The notes under the pieces: generated by a model
Seen by the model: only the letters and a program-made list of their open reading frames with translations
Told to the model about the DNA's origin: nothing
Databases searched by the model: none
Shown here: positions 29,584-39,316 of the stretch, piece by piece
How the letters are laid out: the number at the start of each line of letters is the position of its first letter
Position numbering within the stretch: the first letter of the stretch is position 1
Translations under genes and position numbers: made by a program
Assembly: GCF_028583545.1 (NCBI RefSeq)
Contig: NZ_CP087106.1
Location: 6,183,001-6,247,000 of the forward strand
From: Methylobacterium sp. NMS14P
GTDB taxonomy: Bacteria > Pseudomonadota > Alphaproteobacteria > Rhizobiales > Beijerinckiaceae
Length of the DNA: 64,000 nucleotides
Direction: 5' to 3'

Positions 29584-30291
29584 TCAGCGCTCACCCAGTT
29601 CGTGAAGCAGACGGTCACGGGCCCGACTGACCCGGCTCTTCACCGTGCCCGCGGGGCACCCGATCACGCTGGCGGCGACCTCGTAGGGAAGACCGTCCAC
29701 AGCCACGAGGATCAGTGCCTCGCGATAGGCTGGTTCGAGCCGGTCGATCGCGGCCTCGATCTCCTTCAAGCCCATGCTGTGTTCCTGGGCGGCCGGTTCC
29801 GAGAGGGCGGTGGCGTGCACCCCGTCGGGATCCGGGATCTCGAGGCGTCGCTTGCGCCGCCCGTTGATGAAACCGTTGCGCAGGATCGTGAACAGCCACG
29901 CGACGAGGCGCGTGCCGGGCTGGAAACGCTGCCGATGCTCCCACGCCTTGAGAAGCGTGAACTGCACGAGATCGTCGGCCTCGACGCCGTCGAACGTCAG
30001 CGACAGGGCGTAACGGCGCAGGCGTGGCACCAGAGCGATCAGATCGTCCTTGAAAGCACCGGGCACCTGCTGCCCGGCCTCGGCGGCATCCAGGGCCGCG
30101 GACAGGCGGTCCAGCACGTCGGCGAGCCGGGAGCCGATCTCGATTGGTGCAACTTCTGAATAGTATTTCCGCAGCCTTTCGCCGATCTGCGCGTGGACAC
30201 GCGAAATGGCTGGATCGGACGTGCCGGTCGGATCGCGCTCTTCGTCTGCGGGCTTCACGGTGAAGCTCTGGGCTCGATGGGATGGAGACAT
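29584..30291 (-). CDS. EcfG-type ECF sigma factor with N-terminal NepR-like segment
   Basis: 235 residues from ATG 30291. Residues ~79-145 are sigma region 2 (FKDDLIALVPRLRRYALSLT, EADDLVQFTLLKAWEHRQRF, LFTILRNGFINGRRKRR), and ~175-232 are region 4 (LEPAYREALILVAVDGLPYEVAASVIGCPAGTVKSRVSRARDRL). Both match the general-stress EcfG group. Residues 36-64 (IGERLRKYYSEVAPIEIGSR onward) align without gaps to the core of NepR, the anti-sigma factor of this very pathway: IG..LR..Y.EV.....[IV]..R[LF].D..L..L. The canonical NepR prolines are missing. No phyR or separate nepR is in view. A longer minus frame up to 31917 is an artefact. Confidence 0.82.
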   Translation of the reverse strand: MSPSHRAQSFTVKPADEERDPTGTSDPAISRVHAQIGERLRKYYSEVAPIEIGSRLADVLDRLSAALDAAEAGQQVPGAFKDDLIALVPRLRRYALSLTFDGVEADDLVQFTLLKAWEHRQRFQPGTRLVAWLFTILRNGFINGRRKRRLEIPDPDGVHATALSEPAAQEHSMGLKEIEAAIDRLEPAYREALILVAVDGLPYEVAASVIGCPAGTVKSRVSRARDRLLHELGER

Positions 30292-30396
30292 CACCGCGAC
30301 GGGCAAGATATCTCGCTTGAGGGACGCAGACTTATCTCTGGTTGATATCGACGACGTCAATGGTTCAGGTATACCAGTGAAAATCGCGGATCGCGC

Positions 30397-30421
30397 GGAA
30401 CCGGCTTGTGCGCAACCCGTT
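30397..30421 (+). promoter_or_regulatory. EcfG-type (general stress) promoter
   Basis: GGAAC (30397-30401), a 16-base spacer and CGTT (30418-30421) match the general-stress sigma consensus of alphaproteobacteria exactly. It lies 50 bases upstream of the PAS-LuxR gene, in the intergenic region shared with the EcfG-like sigma gene. Confidence 0.7.
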
Positions 30422-30471
30422 TGTGCCCCGCTGCCGACAGGGCAGTGAGCGGGTGACGGGGGGCAGAAGCT

Positions 30472-31932
30472 GTGACGGCGGGGGTCGACAGGCATGAGCT
30501 CCGGCAGATCATCGCCGGCCTGAGCGAGGGCGTGATCCTGGTCGAGCCCGACCAGACCATCACGTACGCCAACGAGGCCGCCCTGGCGATGCACGGCGCC
30601 GAGAGCCTCGACGAGCTCGGCCCCACCGTCGACGCCTACCGCGACCGCTTCTGCCTGCGCTACCGCAACCACATCACGCCAAACCAGTACCCGATCGAGC
30701 GCGTGATCGCGGGCGAGCGCTTCCACGACGTCGTGGTCGAGGTGCGGCGGGCCGACAAGCCCGACATGGACTTCGTCCACTCGCTGCGCAGCCTGGTGGC
30801 CACCGACCGCGACGGCAATCCGAGCTGCCTCGCGCTGATCCTCAAGGACGTGTCCGACCAGTTCGAGGCCGAGGAGCGGTTCGAGCGCACCTTCAACGCC
30901 AACCCGGCCCCGGCCGTGATCACGCGGCTGTCCGACCTGCGCCACGTCAAGGTCAACCACGGCTTCCTGGAGATGACCGGCTACACCCGCGACGCCGTGA
31001 TCGGCCGCAGCGCCTACGAGGTCGACGTCCTGGCCGGCGCCCGCAACCGCGACCTCGCCGTCGCGCGGCTCAACGAGGGCGCCACGATCCCGCAGATGGA
31101 GGCCTGCCTCGACCTGCCCGACGGCGGGAGCCGGTTCGTGATCGTCGCCGGCCAGCCGATCGCGATGGGCGACGAGCCGTGCATGCTGTTCACCTTCGCC
31201 GACCTGGAGCTGCGCCGGAAGGCCGAGGCCGCGCTGCGCCAGAGCGAGGAGCGCTTCGCCAAGGCGTTCCGGATGACGCCGGTGCCGACCGTGCTGGTGC
31301 GGGCCGACGACGGTCAGGTCACGGGCGTGAACGAGGCGTTCGGCCGGGTCTTCGGCCTGGGCGAGGACCGCGTCGTCGGCCGCTCGCTGGAGGAGGCCGG
31401 CCTGTGGGTCGCCGACACGCAGCGCCTGCAGGTCGAGGCCGCGCTGGCGCGGCAGGGCTACGTGCTGGGCGTCGAGGTGTGCCTGCGCCACGAGAGCGGC
31501 GCGAGCCTCGACTGCATGGTCTCGGCCGAGCGGGTCGAGATCAACGAGACGGCCTTCGTTCTGCTGGTCCTGCAGGACATCACCGAGCGCAAGCACACGG
31601 AGCGGGAGCTGTTCGACGCGATCGAGACGGTGATGGCCGACACGTCGTGGTTCAGCCGCGGGCTGATCGAGAAGCTGGCGAACCTGCGCCGTCCCGGCCG
31701 GGAGGCGGGCGACGCGGCGGCGCCGAACCTGACGGTGCGCGAGCGCCAGATCCTCAACCTGATCTGCTCGGGGCTCAGCGACGACGCGATCGCGCGCAAG
31801 CTCGGGCTGTCGCGCAACACGGTGCGCAATCACGGCGCCGCGCTCTACCGCAAGATCGGCATCCACAAGCGCAGCGAGGCAGTCGTCTGGGGACGCGAGA
31901 ACGGATTTCCACTGCAAGGGCCCGGTGCATGA
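30472..31932 (+). CDS. Triple-PAS LuxR-type transcriptional regulator
   Basis: 486 residues from GTG 30472. Three PAS-type units (about 5-130, 135-250, 255-385) are joined by short coiled linkers. Examples are IIAGLSEGVILVEPDQTITYANEAA, VNHGFLEMTGYTRDAVIGRS and VNEAFGRVFGLGEDRVVGRS; the third ends with the PAC-like LLVLQDITERKHTE. The C-terminal LuxR helix-turn-helix (LTVRERQILNLICSGLSDDAIARKLGLSRNTVRNH) ends the protein. A soluble sensor that binds DNA directly is implied. The ligand is unknown. Confidence 0.88.
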   Translation: MTAGVDRHELRQIIAGLSEGVILVEPDQTITYANEAALAMHGAESLDELGPTVDAYRDRFCLRYRNHITPNQYPIERVIAGERFHDVVVEVRRADKPDMDFVHSLRSLVATDRDGNPSCLALILKDVSDQFEAEERFERTFNANPAPAVITRLSDLRHVKVNHGFLEMTGYTRDAVIGRSAYEVDVLAGARNRDLAVARLNEGATIPQMEACLDLPDGGSRFVIVAGQPIAMGDEPCMLFTFADLELRRKAEAALRQSEERFAKAFRMTPVPTVLVRADDGQVTGVNEAFGRVFGLGEDRVVGRSLEEAGLWVADTQRLQVEAALARQGYVLGVEVCLRHESGASLDCMVSAERVEINETAFVLLVLQDITERKHTERELFDAIETVMADTSWFSRGLIEKLANLRRPGREAGDAAAPNLTVRERQILNLICSGLSDDAIARKLGLSRNTVRNHGAALYRKIGIHKRSEAVVWGRENGFPLQGPGA

Positions 31933-32205
31933 GTTTCATCGTACTGTTAATTCAAGACCATTGACCCGCGTGATACGCTCATCATCTGTGACTCTGTACT
32001 GATCACCGGCGGACCGAAGTGTCGGCGGATGGTGACCGCGCGAGAGGCGTCGATCGAAGATGCGACGCTGGCCGGGAGCCCCTCGGTCGGCGGTGTTCAG
32101 ATCGCTCGCGGCAGCGAGATTGAAACGAAGTCCAAGTCGTCCAACGGCCCGGCGGGCGGAGGTGCCCGACCGGACATCCTGACCCACGAGAAGGGAGAGC
32201 ACGCG

Positions 32206-32388
32206 ATGAGCAGAACGGGCGACAAGATCGAGGGCCTGGCCAACGAGGCGGCGGGCAACGTCAAGCAGGCGGCCGGCAAGGCAACGGGCAACGACCGGCT
32301 GGTGGCCGAGGGCGAGGCGCAGAAGGCCGTCGGCGACGTCGAGGACGGCGCCAGGAACCTCGCCGACAAGATCACCGGAAAGCACTGA
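32206..32388 (+). CDS. CsbD family stress protein
   Basis: 60 residues beginning [20 protein letters not shown] and continuing [26 protein letters not shown], the exact CsbD-like repeat composition. An AAGGGAGAG site precedes the ATG by 6 bases. CsbD proteins are typically general-stress induced, which fits the adjacent EcfG-like sigma factor, though no EcfG promoter was seen directly upstream. A 7-bp GC hairpin (32402-32419) follows. Confidence 0.9.
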   Translation: MSRTGDKIEGLANEAAGNVKQAAGKATGNDRLVAEGEAQKAVGDVEDGARNLADKITGKH

Positions 32389-32482
32389 TCCCGACACGGC
32401 AGCGCCGGTACCCCGGCGCCGCCTGGTGCCCTCGTCCGGCATGGTGCCGGGCCGGACCACCCAACGCGCGAGAGCAGAGCCG

Positions 32483-33898
32483 ATGCGGCGCTTCGCCAGT
32501 CTCTTCCTGCGTCAGGAACTCGTCTTCCTGGTGCTCGCTATCCTGCTGAGCGTCGGCGCAGGCGTCGCCTACTGGGTGTCGCGCGCTACCGTTCTGACGA
32601 TCGCGGTCGCGCCCAAGGACGGGACGGAGCCGGCCCTGATCCAGGCCTACGCGGACGCCCTGGCCAAGCGCCACAAGGAGATCCGCCTCAAGATCCTGCC
32701 CTTCGACGACGTGCGGGACAGTGCCGAGGCACTCCGGGACGGGCGGGTCGATCTCGCGATCGTGCGGCCGGACGTGGAGCTCCCCGACAACGGCCTGACG
32801 CTGGCCATCCTGCGCGACCAGGCGATGATCATCGCCTCGCCGGAGGCGTCCGGGATCGACCGTTTCCCCGACCTCGACCGCAAGCGCCTCGCGATCCTGG
32901 CCCACCGGGACGCCGACGAGGCGCTGATCCGCGCCATGCTGGAGCACTACGGGTTGACGCTGGTCACCACCGAGCCGGAAAGCGGCCTGCCGCCGCGCCA
33001 CGTCGCCCTGGTCGAGATGGCCGAGAGCGAACTCGGCGCGGCCATCGCCCGGAAGCGGGTCGACGCGGTGATCTCGGTCATCGCGCCGACCGCGCCGACG
33101 GCGCAGCGGATCGTCGGCCTCGTTCAGGCGGCCAGCCGCAACCGCAAGATCTCATTCGTGGATGTCGAGAATGCCGAGGCGATCGTCGCCCGGCTGCCGC
33201 GCCTGCAGGTGGTCACCATGCCGGCCGAGACCTTCGGTGGCAGCCCCAAGGTGCCGGCCGACGACGTTCACACGGTCGGCGCCTCGTACCGGTTGATGGC
33301 GCGTTCGAGCCTCGCCCGCTCGGTGGCGGCCGACGTCACCCAGCACCTGTTCGAGCTGCGCAGCGCGATGGCGAACGTCACCCCGGCCGCCGACTACGTT
33401 CAGGCCCCCGCCTATGACGGGACCGTCGGCGCGACGAGCGCGCGGCTGCCGATCCACCCCGGTGCCGTCGACTATTACGAGCGCGAGCAGCAGAGCTTCA
33501 TCGAGCGCTACGAGACCTGGATCTACCTGCTCGCCTTCCTGGGCGGCGGCATCGGCTCCGCGCTCGCCTGGATCGGCCAGCGCCTGTCACGCCTGCGCCG
33601 CGAGCGCGTCGAGGAGGCGACCGACCGCCTGCTGCAGATCCGCCAGGAGGCGCAGGAGACCTCGGATCCGGGGCGTCTCGAGATCCTGGCGCGGGAGATC
33701 GACGATCTCGCGGGCGACATCGCCAAGCATGCCCTGGAGCGGCCGACCGAGGCCCGGACCATGTCGGCGGCGGCCATCGCCATCGACGCGGCCCGCTCGA
33801 CGGTGAAGCGCGCCATCGCGACCGGCCGCGGCGCGGATGACGGGTCGGCCCTGGCCGGCAGAGCCGTCGCCGCCGACGCCGCCCAGACGCCGGCATGA
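32483..33898 (+). CDS. Membrane-anchored TAXI-type solute-binding protein
   Basis: 471 residues from ATG 32483. A transmembrane anchor (LVFLVLAILLSVGAGVAYWV) is followed by a periplasmic TAXI-family binding domain (VLTIAVAPKDGTEPALIQAYADALA, LRDGRVDLAIVRPDVE, LDRKRLAILAHRDADEALI), then a second transmembrane helix (~365-385, WIYLLAFLGGGIGSALAWIG). A cytoplasmic coiled-coil tail rich in Arg, Glu and Ala ends it. TAXI proteins normally serve TRAP transporters, but no TRAP permease is nearby and this one is anchored at both ends. Confidence 0.8.
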   Translation: MRRFASLFLRQELVFLVLAILLSVGAGVAYWVSRATVLTIAVAPKDGTEPALIQAYADALAKRHKEIRLKILPFDDVRDSAEALRDGRVDLAIVRPDVELPDNGLTLAILRDQAMIIASPEASGIDRFPDLDRKRLAILAHRDADEALIRAMLEHYGLTLVTTEPESGLPPRHVALVEMAESELGAAIARKRVDAVISVIAPTAPTAQRIVGLVQAASRNRKISFVDVENAEAIVARLPRLQVVTMPAETFGGSPKVPADDVHTVGASYRLMARSSLARSVAADVTQHLFELRSAMANVTPAADYVQAPAYDGTVGATSARLPIHPGAVDYYEREQQSFIERYETWIYLLAFLGGGIGSALAWIGQRLSRLRRERVEEATDRLLQIRQEAQETSDPGRLEILAREIDDLAGDIAKHALERPTEARTMSAAAIAIDAARSTVKRAIATGRGADDGSALAGRAVAADAAQTPA

Positions 33899-33962
33899 CC
33901 CGTTGCGGCGGCCCACCGCCGTACCACCCGGGCTCCGGCCCGCATCAAGGAAGGACGACGCC

Positions 33963-34439
33963 ATGAGCAAGGGATACCCCTCGATGACCGCCCTGCTGGG
34001 CCTGCTGGCGGTGGCCGGCTACCAGAACCGCGACCGGATCGCCGAGTGGCTCGGCGGCCACGCCAAGGACGCGGGGCGGTCGCCGGCCCCGCAGGTCCCG
34101 CCCGCGACGGGGTCGACGATCCCGGCGAACCTGGATCGCCTCCTCGGTGGCGCCAGCGCGGGGGGCGTCGGCGGCCTCATCGCCGGTGGCCTGACCGAAC
34201 TGGTCGATCATTTCACCAAGGGCGGCCACGCCGAGACGGCGCAGTCCTGGATCAACCACGGCCCGAACCGCGACATCCCGACCACCGATCTGGAGCGCGC
34301 CATCGGGCCGGACACGCTGGCGGCCCTGGAGCAGCGGACCGGCCTGAGCAAGAGCGAGCTGCTGGCGCGCCTCTCGCGCGACCTGCCGTCGGCCATCGAC
34401 CGCTACTCGCCGGACGGACGTCTGCCGGCCTTCAGCTGA
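33963..34439 (+). CDS. YidB-like (DUF937) family protein
   Basis: 158 residues from ATG 33963, preceded by AAGGAAGGACGACGCC. The C-terminal half is the DUF937 core: LTELVDHFTKGGHAETAQSWINHGPNRDIPTTDLERAIGPD and LAALEQRTGLSKSELLARLSRDLP. The N-terminal part is a short membrane-like helix plus a Pro/Gly linker. Function unknown. Confidence 0.85.
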   Translation: MSKGYPSMTALLGLLAVAGYQNRDRIAEWLGGHAKDAGRSPAPQVPPATGSTIPANLDRLLGGASAGGVGGLIAGGLTELVDHFTKGGHAETAQSWINHGPNRDIPTTDLERAIGPDTLAALEQRTGLSKSELLARLSRDLPSAIDRYSPDGRLPAFS

Positions 34440-34451
34440 TCCACCTCGTCG

Positions 34452-34483
34452 AGGTCGTCGCGGCGGCGCCGCCGCGACGACCT
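34452..34483. terminator. Perfect 32-bp palindrome between convergent genes
   Basis: AGGTCGTCGCGGCGGC is immediately followed by its exact reverse complement, forming a 16-bp stem between the YidB-like gene (ends 34439) and the binding-protein gene (ends 34491 on the minus strand). A likely bidirectional terminator. Confidence 0.6.
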
Positions 34484-34490
34484 GCGGCCG

Positions 34491-35498
34491 CTACTCGACC
34501 AGCTCGTCCACCTTCGCCATCAGCGAGGGCGAGATGGTCAACCCCAGGGTGGCGGCCGTCGTCAGGTTGAGCAGTGTGATGAAGCGCTCGCTCGCCTGCA
34601 CCGGCAGGTCGCCGACCACCGCGCCGCGCAGGATCCGGTCGACGTAGCCGGCCGCCCGCTGCACATCCTGCTCGACGCTGGTCGTGTAGGCGGCGAGCCC
34701 GCCGAGGCGGACCGGCGCCGCGTAGGCGTAGACGGCCGGCAGACGGTAGGTTGCCGCCAGGTCAACGATCCGCTGGCCGTACACGCCGGTCACCGCGTCC
34801 GGCAGGGCGATGAGGCCGCCCTTCGGCTTGGTCCCGAATTCCGCGATCGCCGCCTCGATCTCCGCGGCGTCGTGCACGCCGGCGATCCGGGCGTCGATCC
34901 CGAGTTCGGGGCCGATCCGGGCCATCTCGGCCGTGTAACCGGCGAGGCGCGCCCGGTAATCGGGGTTGATCAGGGCGAGGGCCCGCGTCACGCCGGGGCT
35001 GAGTTCCTTCAGGAGCTGCAGCCACTTGCCGACGAGGACGAAGTCGAAATTGGTGAAGCCGGTGAGGTTCCCCCCGGGCCGCGACAGGTTGGTCACGAAG
35101 CCGCCGCCGACCGGGTCCTGAAGCATCATGAAGACGACCGGAACCGTCGTGGTCGCCCGCTGGAGCGCGGTCGCGCCGACGACGCCCTGAGCGAGCACCA
35201 CGTCGGGCTTGCGCGCGAGGATCTCCTCCGCCTGAACGCGCATCCGCTCGGCGTCGCCGTTGCCGTACTGCAGGTCGACGGTGAGGTTCTGCCCCCAGAT
35301 CCAGCCGGCCCGCTTGAGGCTCTCCTTCAGCGTGTCGACGATGACGGGACTGTCGGGATGCGCTTCGCCGTAGACCAGCAGGATTCCCAGGCGACGCTGA
35401 CCTCTCGCCTGCCCCGAGGCGAGGGCCGGCCAAGCGGTCGCGCCGCCGAGGCCCGCGATGACGTCGCGCCGTCTCATGCGCCGGTCTCCCGCCTTCAC
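34491..35498 (-). CDS. ABC-type substrate-binding protein (PF04392-like), copy A
   Basis: 335 residues. A Tat-like leader (MRRRDVIAGLGGATAWPALASGQA, internal ATG at residue 8) precedes a periplasmic-binding fold: RRLGILLVYGEAHPDSPV, ARKPDVVLAQGVVGATALQRAT, VFMMLQDPVGGGFVTNLSRPGGNLTGFTNF, and NLTTAATLGLTISPSLMAKVDELVE at the end. It matches the ABC_sub_bind family. A related protein is encoded at 39313. No permease or ATPase is nearby. It may be the last gene of the signalling operon (118 bp after the cyclase stop). Confidence 0.85.
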   Translation of the reverse strand: MKAGDRRMRRRDVIAGLGGATAWPALASGQARGQRRLGILLVYGEAHPDSPVIVDTLKESLKRAGWIWGQNLTVDLQYGNGDAERMRVQAEEILARKPDVVLAQGVVGATALQRATTTVPVVFMMLQDPVGGGFVTNLSRPGGNLTGFTNFDFVLVGKWLQLLKELSPGVTRALALINPDYRARLAGYTAEMARIGPELGIDARIAGVHDAAEIEAAIAEFGTKPKGGLIALPDAVTGVYGQRIVDLAATYRLPAVYAYAAPVRLGGLAAYTTSVEQDVQRAAGYVDRILRGAVVGDLPVQASERFITLLNLTTAATLGLTISPSLMAKVDELVE

Positions 35499-35616
35499 CC
35501 GTTCCGAGCGGCGCCGATCGGCAGGGAATCCGACCGGCGCCCGGGGACCGTAATAGGCGCTGCCTTAAGGTGGGGCTATCGGGGCGCGACAGGGGAGCCC
35601 TGCCGGGGCGCGGGGC

Positions 35617-36882
35617 TCAGCGGACCTCGACCCGACTGCCGCTGCTGCCGTTCAGCAGGCGCTTCAGGTGGAAGGCCGCGACCCCGTCGTCGGGGCGCAG
35701 CCCGACCAGGGCCGCGAAGGCGGCGAGGGCGCCGGCCTCCCCGGCATCGAGCTTCGCGTAGGCGTCCTGATACTGGGCGAGCAGCGCGTCGGCGTAGGCC
35801 GCCTCTGTCAGGGGTTCGTACGCGCGCAGGGCCGTCTGCTTGCCGCGCAGGAGCAGGTCGCCGAGGGGGCGGCCGCGGAACTGGCCGGCGCGGATCACGA
35901 CCGCGTCGCTCACGCAGATCCGGGTGCCGAAGGCCTTGTTGGCGTTCTCCAGACGGGCGGCGGTGTTGATGGTGTCACCGTAGGCCGTGTAGTCGAAGTA
36001 CCGGCCGCCGCCGAAATTGCCCACGATCGCCGGGCCGGCATGGACGCCGATCCGCGTGACGCCGATCTCGATCCCGCGCTCGCGCCAGCGCCCGCGGAAG
36101 CCCTCGGCCGCCTCGTCCAGCGCGAGGGCGCAGGCCACGGCCCGGGCCGCGTGGTCCGGCTGGTCCCCCGGCGCGCCGAACAGCACGTGCAGGGCGTCGC
36201 CGACGATCTTGGCGACCGTCCCCTCGTGGGCGAAGACCACGTCGGTCATCTCGGCGAAGTAGCCGTTGAGGATCTCGGCGAGCTGCGCCGGGTCGAGGCT
36301 CTCCACCAGGCTGGTGAAGCCGGCGATGTCGGTGAACAGGGAGGCCACGTCGCGGCGGTGCCCGCCGAGCTCGAGACCGGACGCGTCCCCGGCGAGCCGC
36401 TCGGCGAGGTTGGGCGAGAAATACCGGGCCAGGGAGGCGTGGGCCCGCTCGGCGAGCGATTGCCGCCGCCGCCCCTCGCGCAGCTCCGCGACGTGGCGCA
36501 GCGTCCGCTCGATCGTCGTCTCGAGGTCCGCGAAGTCGATCGGCTTGGTCAGGAAGTCGAAGGCGCCCCGGTTCATCGCCGTGCGGATGTTCGCCATGTC
36601 GCCGTAGGCCGAGACGATGATGATCGAGGGGCGCTCGGCGAGGTCCTGCAGCTTGGCGAGCAGGGTCAGCCCGTCCATCCGCGGCATGTTGATGTCGGAC
36701 ACGACCAGATCGACGTCGCGGCTCTCCGCGAGGCGGTCCAGCGCCTCCTGCCCGTCATGGGCGAACAGGAACGTGACGAGCCCCTGGCGGATCTGACGGC
36801 GGAACTTCTGGGTGATCAGCGCCTCGAGATCCGGCTCGTCGTCGACGACGAGGATCTTGGCGCTCGGCGCGCCGGGGGTCAT
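35617..36882 (-). CDS. Response regulator-adenylate/guanylate cyclase (class III)
   Basis: 421 residues from ATG 36882. Residues 1-130 are a receiver domain ([28 protein letters not shown] with the phospho-Asp, and FLTKPID with the Lys). Residues ~175-400 are a class III cyclase domain with [36 protein letters not shown] and [20 protein letters not shown]. Metal-binding aspartates (FTDIAG, GDALHV) are present. Output is presumably cAMP or cGMP when phosphorylated. Overlaps the upstream receiver gene by 4 bases. Confidence 0.88.
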   Translation of the reverse strand: MTPGAPSAKILVVDDEPDLEALITQKFRRQIRQGLVTFLFAHDGQEALDRLAESRDVDLVVSDINMPRMDGLTLLAKLQDLAERPSIIIVSAYGDMANIRTAMNRGAFDFLTKPIDFADLETTIERTLRHVAELREGRRRQSLAERAHASLARYFSPNLAERLAGDASGLELGGHRRDVASLFTDIAGFTSLVESLDPAQLAEILNGYFAEMTDVVFAHEGTVAKIVGDALHVLFGAPGDQPDHAARAVACALALDEAAEGFRGRWRERGIEIGVTRIGVHAGPAIVGNFGGGRYFDYTAYGDTINTAARLENANKAFGTRICVSDAVVIRAGQFRGRPLGDLLLRGKQTALRAYEPLTEAAYADALLAQYQDAYAKLDAGEAGALAAFAALVGLRPDDGVAAFHLKRLLNGSSGSRVEVR

Positions 36883-37277
36883 TCGGTCCCCGCGAAGGCG
36901 GACAGCCGGCGATCGATCTCGGCCTTCAGCACGGCGAAGTCGATCGGCTTGGTAATCAGGCCCACGGCGCCGGCGGCGCGGACCTTCTCGCGCGTCTCCG
37001 CGTCGCCGTAGGCGGTGATCATGATCACCGGCACGTCGGGCCGCGCGGCGCGCACCAGGGGCAGCAATTCGAGGCCGGTCATCCCGGGCATGTTGATGTC
37101 CGACAGCATCAGGATCAGGCTCGGCTCGTTGGCGCCGTTGATCCGCTCCAGGGCTTCCGCCGCCGAGTGCGCGAAGGCCATCGCGAAGCGTCCGGCGCGC
37201 AGTTCGCGGCGGAACTGCTGCCGGAACAGGTCCGTCACGTCGGGTTCGTCGTCGACGACGAGGATCAGGACGTTCAT
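36879..37277 (-). CDS. Stand-alone response regulator (receiver domain)
   Basis: 132 residues: [35 protein letters not shown] (phospho-Asp), [16 protein letters not shown] and LITKPID. No output domain. It overlaps the histidine kinase stop and the cyclase start by 4 bases each (ATGA), so its level is likely matched to both. It probably acts as a phosphate sink or intermediate. Confidence 0.9.
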   Translation of the reverse strand: MNVLILVVDDEPDVTDLFRQQFRRELRAGRFAMAFAHSAAEALERINGANEPSLILMLSDINMPGMTGLELLPLVRAARPDVPVIMITAYGDAETREKVRAAGAVGLITKPIDFAVLKAEIDRRLSAFAGTE

Positions 37278-39316
37278 GGCTGGCTCTCGGTCTCGGTCGC
37301 CGGCTCTGTCGCCGGCTGAGGCGGCGCGGCCGGCGTAACACTCTGGCGCGGCAGGGTGATGATGAATTCCGTGAAGGCACCCGGTTCCGTGGCGACGTCA
37401 ACCGTCCCGCCGTGCTGCTTGACGAGGATGTCGTGGCTCAGCGACAGGCCGAGCCCCGTTCCCTCGCCGGCCGGCTTGGTGGTGAAGAACGGGTCGAACA
37501 TCTTGGCCTTGACGCTGTCGGGGATGCCGGTGCCGTTGTCGCGCACGCGGACCTCGACGCTGTCGCCCCGGTCCCGGGTGGCGACCGAGAGCGTCGGTTC
37601 GTAGCCGGGATCGCCCTCGGCGGCCCGCTTCTCGGTGGCGTAGAATCCGTTCGACATCAGGTTCAGGAGGACCCGCGTGATCTCCTGGGGGTACAGGTCG
37701 GCGAGGCCGGCCGCCGGATCGTAGTCGCGCACGAGGGTCACGTTGAAGCCGGGTTTCGCCGCACGGGCCCCGTGATAGGCAAGATTCAGGCTCTCCTCGA
37801 CCAGCGCGTTGACCTCGACCGGGCGGTGCTCGCCGGACCCGGTGCGCGAGTGCAGCAGCATGTTCTTGACGATCGAGTCCGCGCGCTTGCCGTGCTGGAC
37901 GACCTTCTCGAGATTGCCCTTGAGCAGGCCGGCGAGCTCCTCGACCTCCGCGCGCGTGTCCGGATCGAGGGCGGTCGGTTCGAGCACCTCGCGCAGCTCG
38001 TCCACCAGCTCGTTCGAGAGCGACGCGAAGTTGTTGACGAAGTTGAGCGGGTTCTTGATCTCGTGGGCGATGCCGGCGGTGAGCTGTCCGAGCGAGGCGA
38101 GCTTCTCGGACTGGACGAGCCGACTCTGCGCCCGCTGGAGATCGTCGAGCGACTGGTTGAGGTCGCGGGTCCGCTCCTCCACCTTGGCCTCAAGCGTCTC
38201 GTAGGAATCCTGAACCCGGCTCGCCATCGTGTTGAACCGGTGCGCGAGGGTCTCGATCTCGTCGCCGGTGCGGATCACGATGCGCTCGGACAGGTCGCCC
38301 GCGCCGAACCGCTCCGCCCCGTTCTCGAGCTCGCGGATGGGCACGACCATGCGCCGGGCCAGGAAGGTGCCCGCCACCGCCGCCAGCAGGACGCCGAGAC
38401 CCATCAGTGAGGTGGTCTGGATCACGGATTCGAGCGCCGGCCCCATGGCGTCGCGCAGCGATTCCTGCACGAACACGATCCAGTCGACCCGCGGGATCGT
38501 GGCGTGTGCCGCCAGCACCCAGCCGCCGTCGATGCCGGTGGTGATCTCGTAGTCCTGACCGGCCATCCGGGAGCCGGGCAGGGCCACCGCGACCTCGGGC
38601 AGGCCGGACAGGTCGGTGTCGCGCAGGACGAGGCTCAGATCCGGGTGCGCGATCAGTCGCCCGGTCGCCGTCGTCACGAAGGCGTAGCCGTGCTCGCCGA
38701 CATTGATCGCGCTGACCACGTCCCAGATCAGCTTCAGATTGACTTCCGCGACGGTCACGCCCGGGTCGCGGCCGGCATGGGCCACCGAGACGGTCATGTA
38801 CGGCTCGGACCCGCGCCGGAAGTAGACCGGGCCGAACCACGTCTTCTGGGCGAGCGCCTGGGTGAAACGCGGCGTGGTCGAGAAATCCTTGCCGCTCGCG
38901 ACGGCGTCGGGCTCCAGCCGCGAGACGCGCAGCTGCTCCTTCCCGGCCGGATCGAGGTACGCCACCTCCGTGATGGCCGGCGCCTGGCGCAGAAGACGGA
39001 TGAAGTCGTAGCGCTGCTGCTCGGGCGAGACTCGCCGCCACTCGGCGCGGGTCGTCCAGCCGATCTGGCTCTCGATCGAGGACAGGAAGGCGTCGACGCG
39101 CTCGGCGGCGGCGCGCGCCTTGGTGCGCTGCGTCTCGATCGCGGTCCGCTTGGCGTCCTGGTAGTTCAGCGTCAGGTCGACGGCGCCGTTGATGAGCAGC
39201 ACGAGGCTGACGAGGCCCACGAAGGCCACCGCGAACTTCCCCGCGAGCGGCAGGCGGAACCACCGCGGCGGCGGTGTCGCGGCCGGCGGGGCGGCGAGCG
39301 GGCGCGGCGCCGTCAT
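37274..39316 (-). CDS. Membrane sensor histidine kinase
   Basis: 680 residues from ATG 39316. A transmembrane helix (~24-44) leads to a periplasmic dCache-like domain ([22 protein letters not shown] to [24 protein letters not shown]). A second membrane helix ([18 protein letters not shown]) is followed by HAMP, a coiled coil ([21 protein letters not shown]), the H-box [17 protein letters not shown], and a HATPase with N-box LMSNGFYA and G-boxes DNGTGIPD and [15 protein letters not shown] complete kinase. Sits between a binding-protein gene and two receiver genes. Confidence 0.9.
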   Translation of the reverse strand: MTAPRPLAAPPAATPPPRWFRLPLAGKFAVAFVGLVSLVLLINGAVDLTLNYQDAKRTAIETQRTKARAAAERVDAFLSSIESQIGWTTRAEWRRVSPEQQRYDFIRLLRQAPAITEVAYLDPAGKEQLRVSRLEPDAVASGKDFSTTPRFTQALAQKTWFGPVYFRRGSEPYMTVSVAHAGRDPGVTVAEVNLKLIWDVVSAINVGEHGYAFVTTATGRLIAHPDLSLVLRDTDLSGLPEVAVALPGSRMAGQDYEITTGIDGGWVLAAHATIPRVDWIVFVQESLRDAMGPALESVIQTTSLMGLGVLLAAVAGTFLARRMVVPIRELENGAERFGAGDLSERIVIRTGDEIETLAHRFNTMASRVQDSYETLEAKVEERTRDLNQSLDDLQRAQSRLVQSEKLASLGQLTAGIAHEIKNPLNFVNNFASLSNELVDELREVLEPTALDPDTRAEVEELAGLLKGNLEKVVQHGKRADSIVKNMLLHSRTGSGEHRPVEVNALVEESLNLAYHGARAAKPGFNVTLVRDYDPAAGLADLYPQEITRVLLNLMSNGFYATEKRAAEGDPGYEPTLSVATRDRGDSVEVRVRDNGTGIPDSVKAKMFDPFFTTKPAGEGTGLGLSLSHDILVKQHGGTVDVATEPGAFTEFIITLPRQSVTPAAPPQPATEPATETESQP

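Noticed and set aside
30292..31917. Minus-strand open frame continuing upstream of the sigma factor over the PAS-LuxR gene
   Set aside because: It is the antisense of a well-supported plus-strand protein, and its composition (Arg/His/Asp-rich) is that of GC-rich shadow frames.
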